Origin: Cylindrobasidium torrendii FP15055 ss-10
Lineage: Eukaryota > Basidiomycota > Agaricomycetes > Agaricales > Physalacriaceae
Assembly (NCBI GenBank): GCA_000934385.1
Contig: KN880607.1
Location: 1-49,121, forward strand
Length of the DNA: 49,121 bases
Direction of reading: 5' to 3'
Below, piece by piece: positions 22,995 to 32,718 of the stretch. The notes under the pieces are model-generated. The model made no database searches, had not been told where the DNA came from, and saw only the letters and a list, made by a program, of their open reading frames with translations. Every line of letters starts with the position of its first letter. Position 1 is the stretch's first letter. The position numbers and the translations under genes are program-made.

Positions 22995-23996
22995 GGAAGA
23001 TGTCTCGAGGAGTACTATATAGTGTTGGATGAGGAGGAGCGGTAATGACACATAAAACTCATGTTGGTGAATATGTGAATGAGTGAAGGTGATACTCAGT
23101 AACGGAGGCATATATGCGCGCGGCTGGGGTGCACACACTGTGTGGCCGGTGGGGAGCTTCGTACTCGCAGATTTCCTGGGCGAACAGAGATCATGGTGGA
23201 GCCACTAGTATGGGTAAAGATAAAAAAGAAACACGAAAATATCCTGATACTAATAGATCCAGACCTGCTGTGTTAATACTTTTGTTCGGCAGAGGGCTAT
23301 CGCCTATGAAGGAAAAGTGAAGGCCAAAGCGACCTCTTCCGGGAAGCCTCCAATTCCTACATGGCTGTGCGTCTACTGAAATACTTTTCACTCTTCACCA
23401 AGACGCACTCTCCTCTCGGCTAATGTGGCATCGTGTAACGTGCGCTCCAGAGTGTGATTGTGTGTGACCGCGACAACTGACTCTGAGAGAGCGAGAGCGC
23501 CGCATCCGGAAGATTGACCATTGAGCACTCGTCCCGGAGACAGAATGGCCAATCTTTACGATGAACGGAAACTGGCATGGGGTCCACAAGATGCCTCACG
23601 TTAGAGCTCGAAGTTGCGGGAATAACATGCATTGGACAGAGACCTCGCTAAGTCCGCGATCGGCTTGATTCGGCTCTCGCAAGTCACCAGTTCGACTCCA
23701 GGGGACGTTTCTTGTAGCTCTACATATTGCTCGTCCGTTGTACGCTTAATGAAAGACGTATATGTACACCCGAAAACTATTCATATCCTTTTCAACCGGA
23801 ATACTACTCTTTTAATCATTCATACCCTACGAGTTTGTACGGCCCAATATCACAAACCTCTGCGTTCCCTCGAACAATGCACCGTGTCTTGTAAAAATTA
23901 TAGGCTTGTGGGTAGAGCAGTGCGTTGAGATTTTATTGGTATGTACGGTTAAGGCAGACGAGACAAGAAAATTCAGGACTACAGGAACAAAATGCA
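22995..23996. promoter_or_regulatory. Upstream region of NYN copy A, with TATA element
   Basis: A CATATATG sequence at 23109-23116 lies about 115 bases before the ATG at 22994. The patch at 23424-23465 (GTGGCATCGTG, then GCTCCAGAGTGTGATTGTGTG) resembles the patch at 32186-32225 upstream of copy B, at nearly the same distance from the start codon. The duplication therefore took the promoter along. No gene was found in the rest. Confidence 0.55.
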
Positions 23997-24303
23997 TCAG
24001 GCCTCCTGCCATATTGGAGCCAGCCTGACCCATGCATCCGCATCTCGGCCACCCACGTTCACAACTCCCGCCTTGACCGCCTTGTCAATGTACGCCGAGA
24101 AGCGTCTTACGCCAACCTTTGCGTACACAAACGCGCCGAGGTGCGTGCACGACCCTAGCACGGTCCTAGATACTCGTGGTTTACGCCTGCTCGTCAGCTC
24201 GTTCAAAGCACGAATGAGCGGCTTGAACTCCGTCGGGGCATTGACTGGCCTTGACGAAGATACGCGAGCGGATCTAACAGCCATACTTGACGATACCTGA
24301 GCC
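23997..24303 (-). pseudogene. 3' fragment of NYN-LOTUS copy B (LOTUS 2 domain), cut off by the transposon
   Basis: The frame encodes TEFKPLIRALNELTSRRK, VLGSCTHLGAFVYAKVGVRR and FSAYIDKAVKAGVVNVGG, closely matching the last LOTUS domain of copy A, and ends at a TGA at 23997-23999. It has no start of its own; upstream in its frame lies transposon sequence. Its 5' edge is exactly the target duplication at 24297-24303. When the insert and one duplication copy are disregarded, this frame continues the frame of the piece at 30343-31410 without a stop. Confidence 0.9.
24297..24303. repeat. Target-site duplication, left copy (CCTGAGC)
   Basis: CCTGAGC directly before the left inverted repeat; the same seven bases follow the right inverted repeat at 30343-30349, in the same orientation. 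The match extends to eight (CCTGAGCC) if the first base of the left inverted repeat is counted. Confidence 0.85.
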
Positions 24304-24344
24304 CCAGCGAGAAGTCCCTGGGCACGGAGCGACGTGGGCAGACA
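24304..24344 (+). repeat. Left terminal inverted repeat
   Basis: Begins CCCAGCGAGAAGTCCCTGG and pairs with the reverse complement of 30302-30342; about 35 of 41 bases agree, with differences after base 19. Between here and the transposase start (24345-24573) no gene is seen. Confidence 0.85.
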
Positions 24345-24573
24345 CTCGCGCTTGCCTGTCCCTGATCGAGTGACACCCAACGACGCCGGTCGACGCGAGC
24401 TCGCTCGAGCAAAGGCTATAAATAACATGAACACGAAGACATTAAAGACGCTATAGTAGGAGTACTGCCTTAGACAACTTGCAAAATACAAGCGAAGTGA
24501 TCGGGATTTGGTCCGTGTTCCGTGATGGCAGGGCGCGCGCTTTTCTGACTTTCACCACCATCAACTAAACGAG

Positions 24574-27500
24574 ATGGCCCCAAGACGAATTTGGCCCGAG
24601 GCGCCAAACGACGAGCCCGAACCCAATGCGCAAGGACTCGTATGGTGTGAATGCGGCAGGTGTAGGGATGGAGACTCTGTTCGACACAGAGGAAAGTATG
24701 TTGCGCCAAGGACGCGCTTGAACCACTGGGTATGTCCGTGAACTAGTTGTGAGCTTCTCTTCCTAACGTTTATAGCCTCGTTCACAAACTGGAGATGCGC
24801 AACCTGCTGCTCCCGGCACAGCCCAAGCAGTACGTTCCCAATTGGGGTAAAATCTGTGCTGACGAGTCTCAAAGGCGCGTCTGCAGCAAGCACTTCGAGA
24901 CAGGCAACGACGGGACGCTGGCATAGATCAGGTGCGTCTCTTTGAACTGATCCCAATGTGTAACTAACCTACCTCGAAGGACCAGGATGTAGATATGTTT
25001 ATGAACTTTGGCAATGAAGATGGTCCCCAACCTCAGACTCCCGACCCGCGTGAACATACACCATCCCAGCCAGGGAGTCCCCAACCGCCCTTCCCCCACA
25101 GGCCTCCGGGCGGAGGTGTACATCAGAATCCAGATCCCCAGCCAGACCCGATGCCTACGCTTGAGCATCTCAAAGATTCTGTCGCATGGGCAGAGCTCAT
25201 TCAAAATGCAAGACTAGGCGACGAGTACTGCGGGTTATCTAGCGATGACATCTATGCCATTCGCAACCCGCTTGAGGAGTGCTTCGATGCCAGTGACCCG
25301 GTTCTTCGCCTTTCCCTCGATGTTTTTCTGGCATGCGAGAGTGCTTCAGAAGATACCTATGCTGCCGTTCGTGCTGCAATCCAGCAGTACGATCCTACCT
25401 GTGAGATGCTCAGCCACAAGCAAGTCCTCAGTCGCATCAAGAAGCTCACCGGTGTCGTCCCAATTCTCAGCGACATGTGTGTCAATACATGCATGGGCTT
25501 CACTGGAATCCACCAGAACCTCACCCACTGTCGCATCTGCAATGAGCCGCGATGGAAGCCAGCCCACACTCAAGACGAAGCAGACGAAAGTGACGACAGT
25601 TTCTCACGCACCCCGCGCCGCCAATTCACGACGATACCCATTGCACCACAGTGGCAAGCGCTCTGGCGTGACCCCGAGACGGCGAAGCTGGCTGCGTATG
25701 GATGGGAGCGCGCACAGGCAGCACTGGAAGAGCTGAAAGAGCACGGAGAGATTAGGCTTTTCGAGGATGTCCAGTGTGGAAGGGACTATCTCGACGCCGT
25801 CACCAATGGAACCTTGAAGTCAGAGTATGACTACGTCGGTATCTACTCGCTGGACGGGCTGCAGCTCTATCAAAACAAGAAGTCGGACACCTGGCTCGGC
25901 ATCAACATAATCGCCAATTTGCATTACTCTGTTCGGTATCTTCGCGACTTTGTTAGGCCTGGCCTCATTATTGGTGGACCCAATGCACCCCAGGACGTCG
26001 ATTCATTCCTTTTCCCCACCCTCCATCACATGGCTGCCCTCATGAATGAAGTCGATGGGTTGAAGGTGTGGGATGCCACACGCGACACCAACATTCACAG
26101 GTCCGACCCATATCAGCTGTACACTACATCTGACACGGTTGGACTAAGGGATATGAACGGATGGGTTGGGCACACAGGTCGCTACGGCTGTCGCTTCCTG
26201 TGTCGTATGGCAGGCCGGCACAAAAGGGGTGCACCAATGTACTACCCAGCTATGCTGAAGCCAGACAACTGCGACAACATTCCCGGTAGCTGTCACGATG
26301 ACTACGACATTAATAACTTGCCAGCGCCTTCCACCCCGGATGAGTACAACGCGCTTCTCAGGAAGGTGCTTGGCTCTCGTACCCAGACCGAGTTTAATCG
26401 GAATCGCACTGAAACAGGCATATCAAAGCCGTCGATATTTGCTGCACTCCCGCGTACGACACCAATGCCCCGCCTCAATCCTTCTGACTGCATGCACCGT
26501 GATATGCTGAATTTCTCCCAACTTCTCATTTCTTTGCTACGAGGGAAAATCGACCATGCCGCTGACGACAAACCAGAGGACTGGCCTTGGGCTGTACTCA
26601 CTGGCGATATGTGGGGTCACCACGGCGCACTAGTGGAAAAATGGGGAAGCAAGCTTCCCTCATTTATTGCGCCCCGTCCGCCAAGGAACCCCGTCCTCAA
26701 AATTAACAGTGGCTACAAGGCTTGCGAATATCAGGCATGGTTGTACATCCTCGCACCTGGTTTTCTCTATAGCATTCTCCCACATCCCTACTTTGTCAAT
26801 CTCTGCCAGTTCATCCGTGGCACGAAAATCATCCATTCATTCAACGCCTCGGATACGGACCTTGAGGAGGCGCATCGGTGTTTCTTGAACGCAGTGATTG
26901 GATACGAGATGCTCTACTTCCAGCGGGATATGGGACGCCTACACTTTGTCTGCCAGTCGATACATGGCCATGTCCATGCTGCTCCCGAACAGCTTCATGT
27001 AGGATGCTCCGCTGCAGTTGCTCAGTGGACAATAGAGCGTGTTATCTCTATCCTCGAAACCAACTTTCGCCAGCATTCGACTCCATACGCCCATCTGTCC
27101 GCAAAAGCTGTCCGACTATGCCAGATAGGAACACTTCAGTCGATGATGACTGCACAGCGCACAAAGAAAAGTCGCATCCCGCGTGGTGGAGAGGACTTAG
27201 GTGATGGATATGCGGTGCTCGCGCCACGTCAAGGACATTGTGTAGACGTAACTGAAGAGGAAAGCACTGTCATTCTGGCGTACTTGCAAGCACACGGTGG
27301 TATGGATCTTCACATGATGGGACAAGAAAATGTCCAACTCGAGCGTCGTGGTGGTCTTCTCCTCCCGAACGATCAGCGTGTCCGTACTGCCTGGAAAGAA
27401 ACTCTTCGCCCTCTAGATAACCACTGCCGTCGCTACGTACAGGTCGGTTTCGCATTTGCCTTCCTTGAGATTTTCACATTCTCCCCAGTTTCTACACCTT

Positions 27501-27851
27501 GGAGATATGCGATTTGGAGAGGTTCAATACTTTTTCGAGTATACCTCGGGCTTGGACACGGATTCCGACGACGAGATTGACAAGACATCCACAATTCTTG
27601 CCATGGTACAACTATTCTCACACATCGACAGCGAGATTCTGAATGATAGCTGCAAAGTCTGTCATGTGGTGAGAATCACTGGAGAAGATACCGGACGCTG
27701 CATTGTCGAGGCAAAGTCAATACAAGCAGATGTCGGGATAGCTCCATTCTGGCGGACTAAAGAGGATTTACTTGCCGAAGCCGATACAAACGAGTACTCT
27801 ATTTTAACACAATTTGGGAATAGCACTGCATGTAACCTTGATAACGAGTAG
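24574..27851 (+). CDS. Tnp2-like (CACTA-type) transposase, 1030 aa
   Basis: Expected to cut and paste the surrounding element. Exons: 24574-24729, 24776-24829, 24875-24931, 24980-27442, 27489-27851; introns 45-48 nt; total 3093 nt with no internal stop. The N-terminus has a possible Cys/His finger (CECGRCRDGD, then RTRLNHW). The central part matches the fungal Tnp2 family: EYDYVGIYSLDGLQLYQNKK, PGLIIGGPNAPQDVDSFLFP, GWVGHTGRYGCRFLC, YYPAMLKPDN, DCMHRDMLNFSQLLISLLRG, INSGYKACEYQAWLYILAPG, ALVEKWGSKLP. The C-terminal exon (DMRFGEVQYFFEYTSG) resembles the tail domain often found after Tnp2 in these elements. I could not fix the catalytic acidic residues by eye. Confidence 0.88.
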
Positions 27852-28016
27852 ATGTACAGTATCTAAACACTTGGAGTGCTTCGCAGACACTCGCAGACAT
27901 TGGCAGACTCGCAGACAATTTGATCGGCACCGGACCGATGTCACACATCCTGCGGCAACATTGCTTTCATTCTTTCCTTCATCTTGCAGATAGCTTTTTC
28001 AGAAACTTGCTTCGAC
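27852..28016 (+). repeat. Short imperfect repeats between the two transposon genes
   Basis: Several CGCAGACA-like units (about 27883-27918: CGCAGACACTCGCAGACA, GGCAGACTCGCAGACA) lie between the transposase stop and the next start. They could bind an element-encoded protein or simply be a slippage tract. Confidence 0.4.
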
Positions 28017-29844
28017 ATGGCCCAATACACACCGTTCCAAAACTATGATGACCAGCAATACCATCCGACCGCTGCCTACTTTCCTGTGAGTGAGATTCCA
28101 TTTTTATTAAATATTTCCAGTTTGAGTTGGTTATATGCGTTGCAACTTACCGTGCTGGCAGCAGAAATCCACTGGTTCTGGTCCACCATTGTCTCCGGAA
28201 TATAGGGTGGACCACGCGTCGCAGCTCGCAATGATCAATGCAAGCCTCCAGCAAACCATCAAGGAGAAAGAGCAGCAAATCCTTGCTCTGCGCGTAGAGA
28301 ACAATGGACTGACTGCCAAGGCAGAGGTTTTCGAGTGCGTCGCACGCCCATATCTACTTTGCGCCATTGACATAGTTTAGTAACGCATATAATCGGCTTC
28401 TCGAACGCGTCAACCCAGGAGACCTCTCCGGAATGACCGCAATTCCCATCGTCACCCTTCCGAGCCTACGTGCAGCTGATGCATGCTCTGTCAAGTATTA
28501 CACGGCCCAGCACTTCAAGACCACCATGCACGAGAAGCAGAAGCACGCCAACAGTCTCAAGAGCAGCAACGCCCATCTGAACCCCAAGCTCAAGGCCCTC
28601 ATGGACTTCAAGTCGACCGACTACCTCGAGTCAGCCGACGGGATACCTCTTGGCGAGGCCGAACGCGCTGAGGTTGTCGCCAGCTTCCGTGCCATCCTGC
28701 GGTGGTTCCGCAATATCGGCAGTCCTGTCAAGGCCATCGGTGAGGCCGACCATTTTCAGAAGACATTCTACCGCTGGGCTATGGCGACAAGTTATCCGCA
28801 CCTCCTTTGTGGTAACACTTTCTGGAAGATTGACAGGGTGTGGTCAACAAATCACGCTAATCTTGACTTTGGGACTGTGACGACCATTACTATCAAGGAC
28901 GAGGACATTGTAGATGTCAAACCTATCAAAGAGAAGCGCGCGAAGCGCCCACTGCCGCCCTCGATGACCGAACCCTCGCCAAGCAAACGTGCACGTTCAT
29001 CCTCTGTTACTTTGGGCGAATACAAAGCAATTCCAGCACCCTCTCCCGATGATCCAGCGGCTCTGCCTCTGCCTTTGACTTGCTCGTCAGCTACGCCGTC
29101 TACTGAACCACTCACCGTCTCTGCCTCTGCTGTCAATTTCGAGCACGCTACCTTGCCTTCTTTGCCGCCCAATGATGTCTCGCCTGCGACCCCACCAGAA
29201 GTCGAAGTCTTTGCCCCCGCACTAACAAGCCCAACAAGCTCGCTCGAGACAGCGCTAGCATCGACGCCTGAGTCTGAAGCTAACTCTGACCCACCACCTG
29301 TGTGTCTGCCGCCGGTTCCCTCATTCAAGGGAATCAAGGTTTCCATGTGCGCATTCTTTAGCATCGAGTATACGTATCGGCTAACTGTAATGCAGTCCAG
29401 TCTTGCCTAACGCTAAGGCAAAAAACTCGCCCTCGGTAACTCAAATTTCTTCTAGCTCTCCCGATAATGTTTCCTTCGACGAGACGGCCCCAGGGACAGC
29501 GGACATCAGCGTGCCAGCTGCGAGCGAAACACCCACAGTGCCGGCCAAGGCCACGAACAAGAAGTCCAAAAGCAGCGGGTGGACTGTCCCCCGCACGGAC
29601 ACTCTGCAGTACGTCCCCGGTGCTGGCGCCAACGTGATACTGACACCGCATACAGGAATAGGGTTGCGCGCATCTGGCGCGCACTTCCAAGTACGCCTGA
29701 GCTGGCCACAAAGAAGGATTTCGATACCTGGTATAAGTCGTCTGAAGCGGCAGAGCATAAAGTCGCGGTACGTTTGCCAGTTCTATTACCTGTCAGATAC
29801 TCATTTCTTCCCTGTAGGAATCCCGGAAACAGCGTTCATCGTAA
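28017..29844 (+). CDS. Second transposon gene, coiled-coil protein of unknown function, 519 aa
   Basis: Not recognised. Exons: 28017-28085, 28162-28334, 28381-29346, 29396-29608, 29656-29767, 29818-29844; phases agree. A coiled coil lies at about residues 45-85 (MINASLQQTIKEKEQQILAL, then RVENNGLTAKAEVF). A compact region follows near 135-235 (NPKLKALMDFKSTDYLESAD, VVASFRAILRWFRNIGSPVK, TFYRWAMATSYPHLLCGNTF). Then comes a Lys/Arg patch (EKRAKRPLPPS, SPSKRARSS) that could be a nuclear localisation signal, a long Ser/Pro/Thr tail, and a short domain at the end (NRVARIWRALPSTPELATKK). By analogy with TnpA of plant En/Spm elements it may bind element ends; that is inference from position only. 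Confidence 0.72.
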
Positions 29845-30301
29845 GGAACGGGCAGTGGGTGGGATGGGTGGTTGGTATGGGGGAATTGATATGCTTGTAT
29901 GTTACGTCGCAAGTGCTTGTTGTGTCGTTAGACATCAATGAATGTCATTTGATTGTCGGATACCATTGCTACCCCCATCGCTATCCCAAGATACAATGGG
30001 AACACTAGTCTATTTGCCGAAAATAGATCTTAAATATGTCTGCCAGTGCCTACTCATGTCATCACGAAGAGGAATTCATCGACATATAGCGGTATGCTAA
30101 ATTTAACTATATAAGCCTAAATCTTGTCTTTCCCTGTCTGCTCGTGTCATTGGAAACTGGTTCTTGTTGACACAGGTCGATGGCTACAGATGCTATGCTT
30201 TGTCAGCAAATTATGTCGCTCCACGTCAATTTAGAGGTCGAGAGTACGCCATTTCTTGACACCCAGCGATGTCCACTGATATGTGCGGACACAATTCAAA
30301 C
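29845..30301. other. Right non-coding part of the transposon
   Basis: About 450 bases between the second transposon gene and the right inverted repeat. It contains the subterminal motif at 30257-30271 but no coding frame I can support. Confidence 0.5.
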
Positions 30302-30342
30302 GTCGCCTGACGTCGCCTCGTGGCCAGGGACTTCTCGCTGGG
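30302..30342 (-). repeat. Right terminal inverted repeat
   Basis: Read on the minus strand from 30342 it begins CCCAGCGAGAAGTCCCTGG, identical to the first 19 bases of the left end. Confidence 0.85.
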
Positions 30343-30349
30343 CCTGAGC
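30343..30349. repeat. Target-site duplication, right copy (CCTGAGC)
   Basis: Same seven bases and orientation as 24297-24303; it lies inside the coding frame of NYN-LOTUS copy B. Confidence 0.85.
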
Positions 30350-31769
30350 CGTCGCAGATGTCGAGGCCGTGGTTGAGGCTGGCTGGACTGCGCTTGGCTG
30401 AACGGCGGTCGGAACAGGATTTGCTGGAACGGGGCTGGATAACCTCGAGTCGGACAGTGGCTGCACGAGGAATAAAGGCTCTGGCTCTATGACTGCTAGC
30501 GCCTTTGGGGTTGCTGGTGAAGGCAATGGTGATGGCCCGGGTGACAACTTCTGCGGTGAAAGGATTTGCACTGGTGGGGTCACTGGGGAGCGGAGAGGAT
30601 ACTCCTGGACGAAAGAGAACATGGGAAAAGGAATCGGGACTGGAATCGTTGGATGGACTACTGTTTCTGGTTGTTGCGATGAAATTGTAGAGTCGGATGC
30701 ATCAGAAAGCGGGCTCGACATCTGTTGAACAGACATCGGGTTAGAGACTGTCCATATGGCCGGAGTATGGGAACGGGTGGCAGAATAGGGAGCCAGCGTA
30801 GGCCCAGTCCGCGGCGTCGTACTAGGATACGAGTTGGAGTAGATCTGTGTCGGCAACGTCGCGTGATGACGATACACAGATCCGGAAGATGAGTCTGACT
30901 CCGTGGACGAGTCTGAGGATGAGTCTGAGGATGAATGATAGTAATGGTCAGGCTCAGCCCAATCATATCTCGGGGAGCGAAAAGGACCGGAGAATAAACC
31001 CATCTGCGCCATTCGTGACGAACAATTCCCGAGGTTCGAAGTCATCGTCGATGAAGAAGGGAGGAAGGAAGGGAATAATAGCCTGTCGGGGCTTCTGCTC
31101 TCCATTGATGCGCTCTCGTCCGTGCCATAGTCAGGGCGTCCCCCGGGTTTTCCGATACCAGTGTAGCCGCGGCGTTGGTGGGGCTCCTTCCTTTGCTTGC
31201 ATAATGCATTGCAGGCATTCCAATCGATGACAGTAGAGTCAAGAAAGTCCCATAATCCTGCGAGGTGGCTCGTGGACGGCGATACCACAATGCAATCGTA
31301 TCCTTTCAGCTTGAGCATGGAGACAGGATATGCAAAACTTGGATGAGCTGAGACGACAACGGCCCCGGAAGATGCGGTCCCGGCAAGCAGTGCGTGGAGC
31401 AGAAGGTCAGCTTGAAATCATTGAGTGCCAGGCATCCTCGATTTGTGCGGGAGATACACACTGTTCATGACATGCTGAATTGAACCGTCCCTCCGGTCGT
31501 CAGAGCTCTGGTGCGTCGGGGCGTCAATGACAGATACCCCCGCCAGCTGGAACAAAATGCGCTCTTCGCGATCCAGGGTGGCTATGTCCAAGTAAACTTG
31601 AATGCAGTCAATGAATCCTTTCTCGGACAACATCGTCCGCAAATTCTCGACGGTAGGGAGGATACGTTGAGTCTTGCAGGATTCTGTTAACAAATGAATG
31701 GGCGTCAAACACTCGGCAAAAACGACTACCATAATCCCAAAAGACGCGGAAGTGCTTCTTTGAAACCAT
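30343..31769 (-). pseudogene. 5' part of NYN-LOTUS copy B, interrupted by the transposon
   Basis: Exons: 31730-31769, 31462-31683, then 31410 downward; intron positions and phases are the same as in copy A. It starts MVSKKHFRVFWDYESCK and holds LPTVENLRTMLSEKGFIDCI, TLDREERILFQLAGVSVIDA and GAVVVSAHPSFAYPVSMLKL. As in copy A, the NYN third motif reads SAHPS instead of SGDRD. The Ser/Pro linker (SSSDSSSDSSTESDSSSGS) is followed by TASTSATAQ, where the transposon begins. If transcribed, the frame runs 14 codons into the transposon and stops at 30296-30298, giving a 458-aa protein without any LOTUS domain. Relative to copy A, the first LOTUS domain is also missing, independent of the insertion. 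Confidence 0.88.
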
Positions 31770-32718
31770 CGAAGAGAGGCAGAGGATACCCTCAAGTCCA
31801 CCCTTCGAGAAGTGCTTTATAGTAAAGGAAAGTCGGATAAAGGGGAGCGGACATGACACATAGAGCCCGTGTTGGCGGAGGTATAGATCAGTGAAAGCAC
31901 TACTACTCAGCGCTGAAAGCATATATAAGCAACAGGTATGTGGAATCGGACTATCTCTCTGTAGCTTTGGCACCTGGTCATGGATTCGTGAAACAGGCTG
32001 AACAGGGCTGGGATTAGGGGATAGGGCATCTCACGGGCATACATTTAACGCATCCAAAGACGTCTGTGGGTAGGGTGAAGATCAAAGCGGTAAGCGCATA
32101 AGTTCCATCGTGCACAGAATTACTGTTCAAACCATGACCGAGAGCCTCTGCACCCCGAAAGGGTATCCTCTCCCTTTCGCAGTCGACGTGGCATCTCGTG
32201 CTCCAGAGTATAATGGTGTGCAATAACCCGCGTGAGCATCGCATTGTCTGCGCTCAGATGTCGAAGCAGCTCCCGATAAACGCACTATGAGCTGGCGCGA
32301 TACGGTGTCACCAGACTTCGTTCGCAGTACTTATGTAAAGGCTCACAATTAGCCGAGAAGGTATAGACTGTTGTTTTCGTGACGATGCTCGGGCTGTGGG
32401 GAGTTCATTGTATGGCAATCATAGAAACCTACGAGTATACTTGCTTCCCTTTGAGAACCAGGAAACTGCTCAGGCATCGGAGTCGGCGACTGGAGTGACC
32501 GCCTGTGACTGGCCGATATAATGTATTTGTTTTTTTTGCTCGGTGCATATGACATTGGACGTGTGTCTGTTTGCTCATGCCAGTCACACTAGCAGTTGAC
32601 AAACGACTCCAAATCTTTCAAGACTGCAAATCCATCGATTAAGCGAAGCAAAACCTGAAGGCCTCGAAAATGCCAAGCACCCGCGCGAATGCTGTAGTCA
32701 TCCATCTTGAATCGGATT
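31770..32718. promoter_or_regulatory. Upstream region of NYN copy B, with TATA element
   Basis: A TTATATATGC sequence (minus strand, 31919-31928) lies about 150 bases before the ATG at 31769. The patch at 32186-32225 (GTGGCATCTCGTGCTCCAGA) matches the upstream region of copy A. From about 32230 to 32718 nothing is recognised; it includes the 3' side of MED1. Confidence 0.5.

Larger units (their letters stand above)
24304..30342 (+). mobile_element. DNA transposon with Tnp2-like transposase, 6039 bp, looks intact
   Basis: Ends are imperfect inverted repeats of about 41 bp whose first 19 bases (CCCAGCGAGAAGTCCCTGG) are identical. They are flanked by 7-bp direct repeats. The element carries two genes on the plus strand: a Tnp2-like transposase (24574-27851) and a coiled-coil protein of unknown function (28017-29844), both open after splicing. 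A subterminal motif TGACACCCARCGAYG occurs at 24372-24386 and 30257-30271 in the same orientation. Both genes are intact and the target frame is undamaged, so the insertion is probably young and possibly autonomous. The transposase is of the CACTA-like Tnp2 type common in Agaricomycetes, though the 7-bp duplication is longer than the 2-3 bp usual for CACTA elements. Confidence 0.9.

Noticed and set aside
23640..23715. tRNA-like stretch with AGTTCGACTCC resembling a B box
   Set aside because: No matching A box and no cloverleaf with a paired acceptor stem could be drawn.
24304..30342. KDZ or hAT classification of the transposon because of the 7-8 bp duplication
   Set aside because: The transposase sequence follows the Tnp2 family along its length and lacks KDZ or hAT hallmarks I know.
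30296..31318. Copy B 5' part as a normal complete gene
   Set aside because: Its last 14 codons are transposon sequence and the LOTUS domain it should end with lies beyond the insertion.
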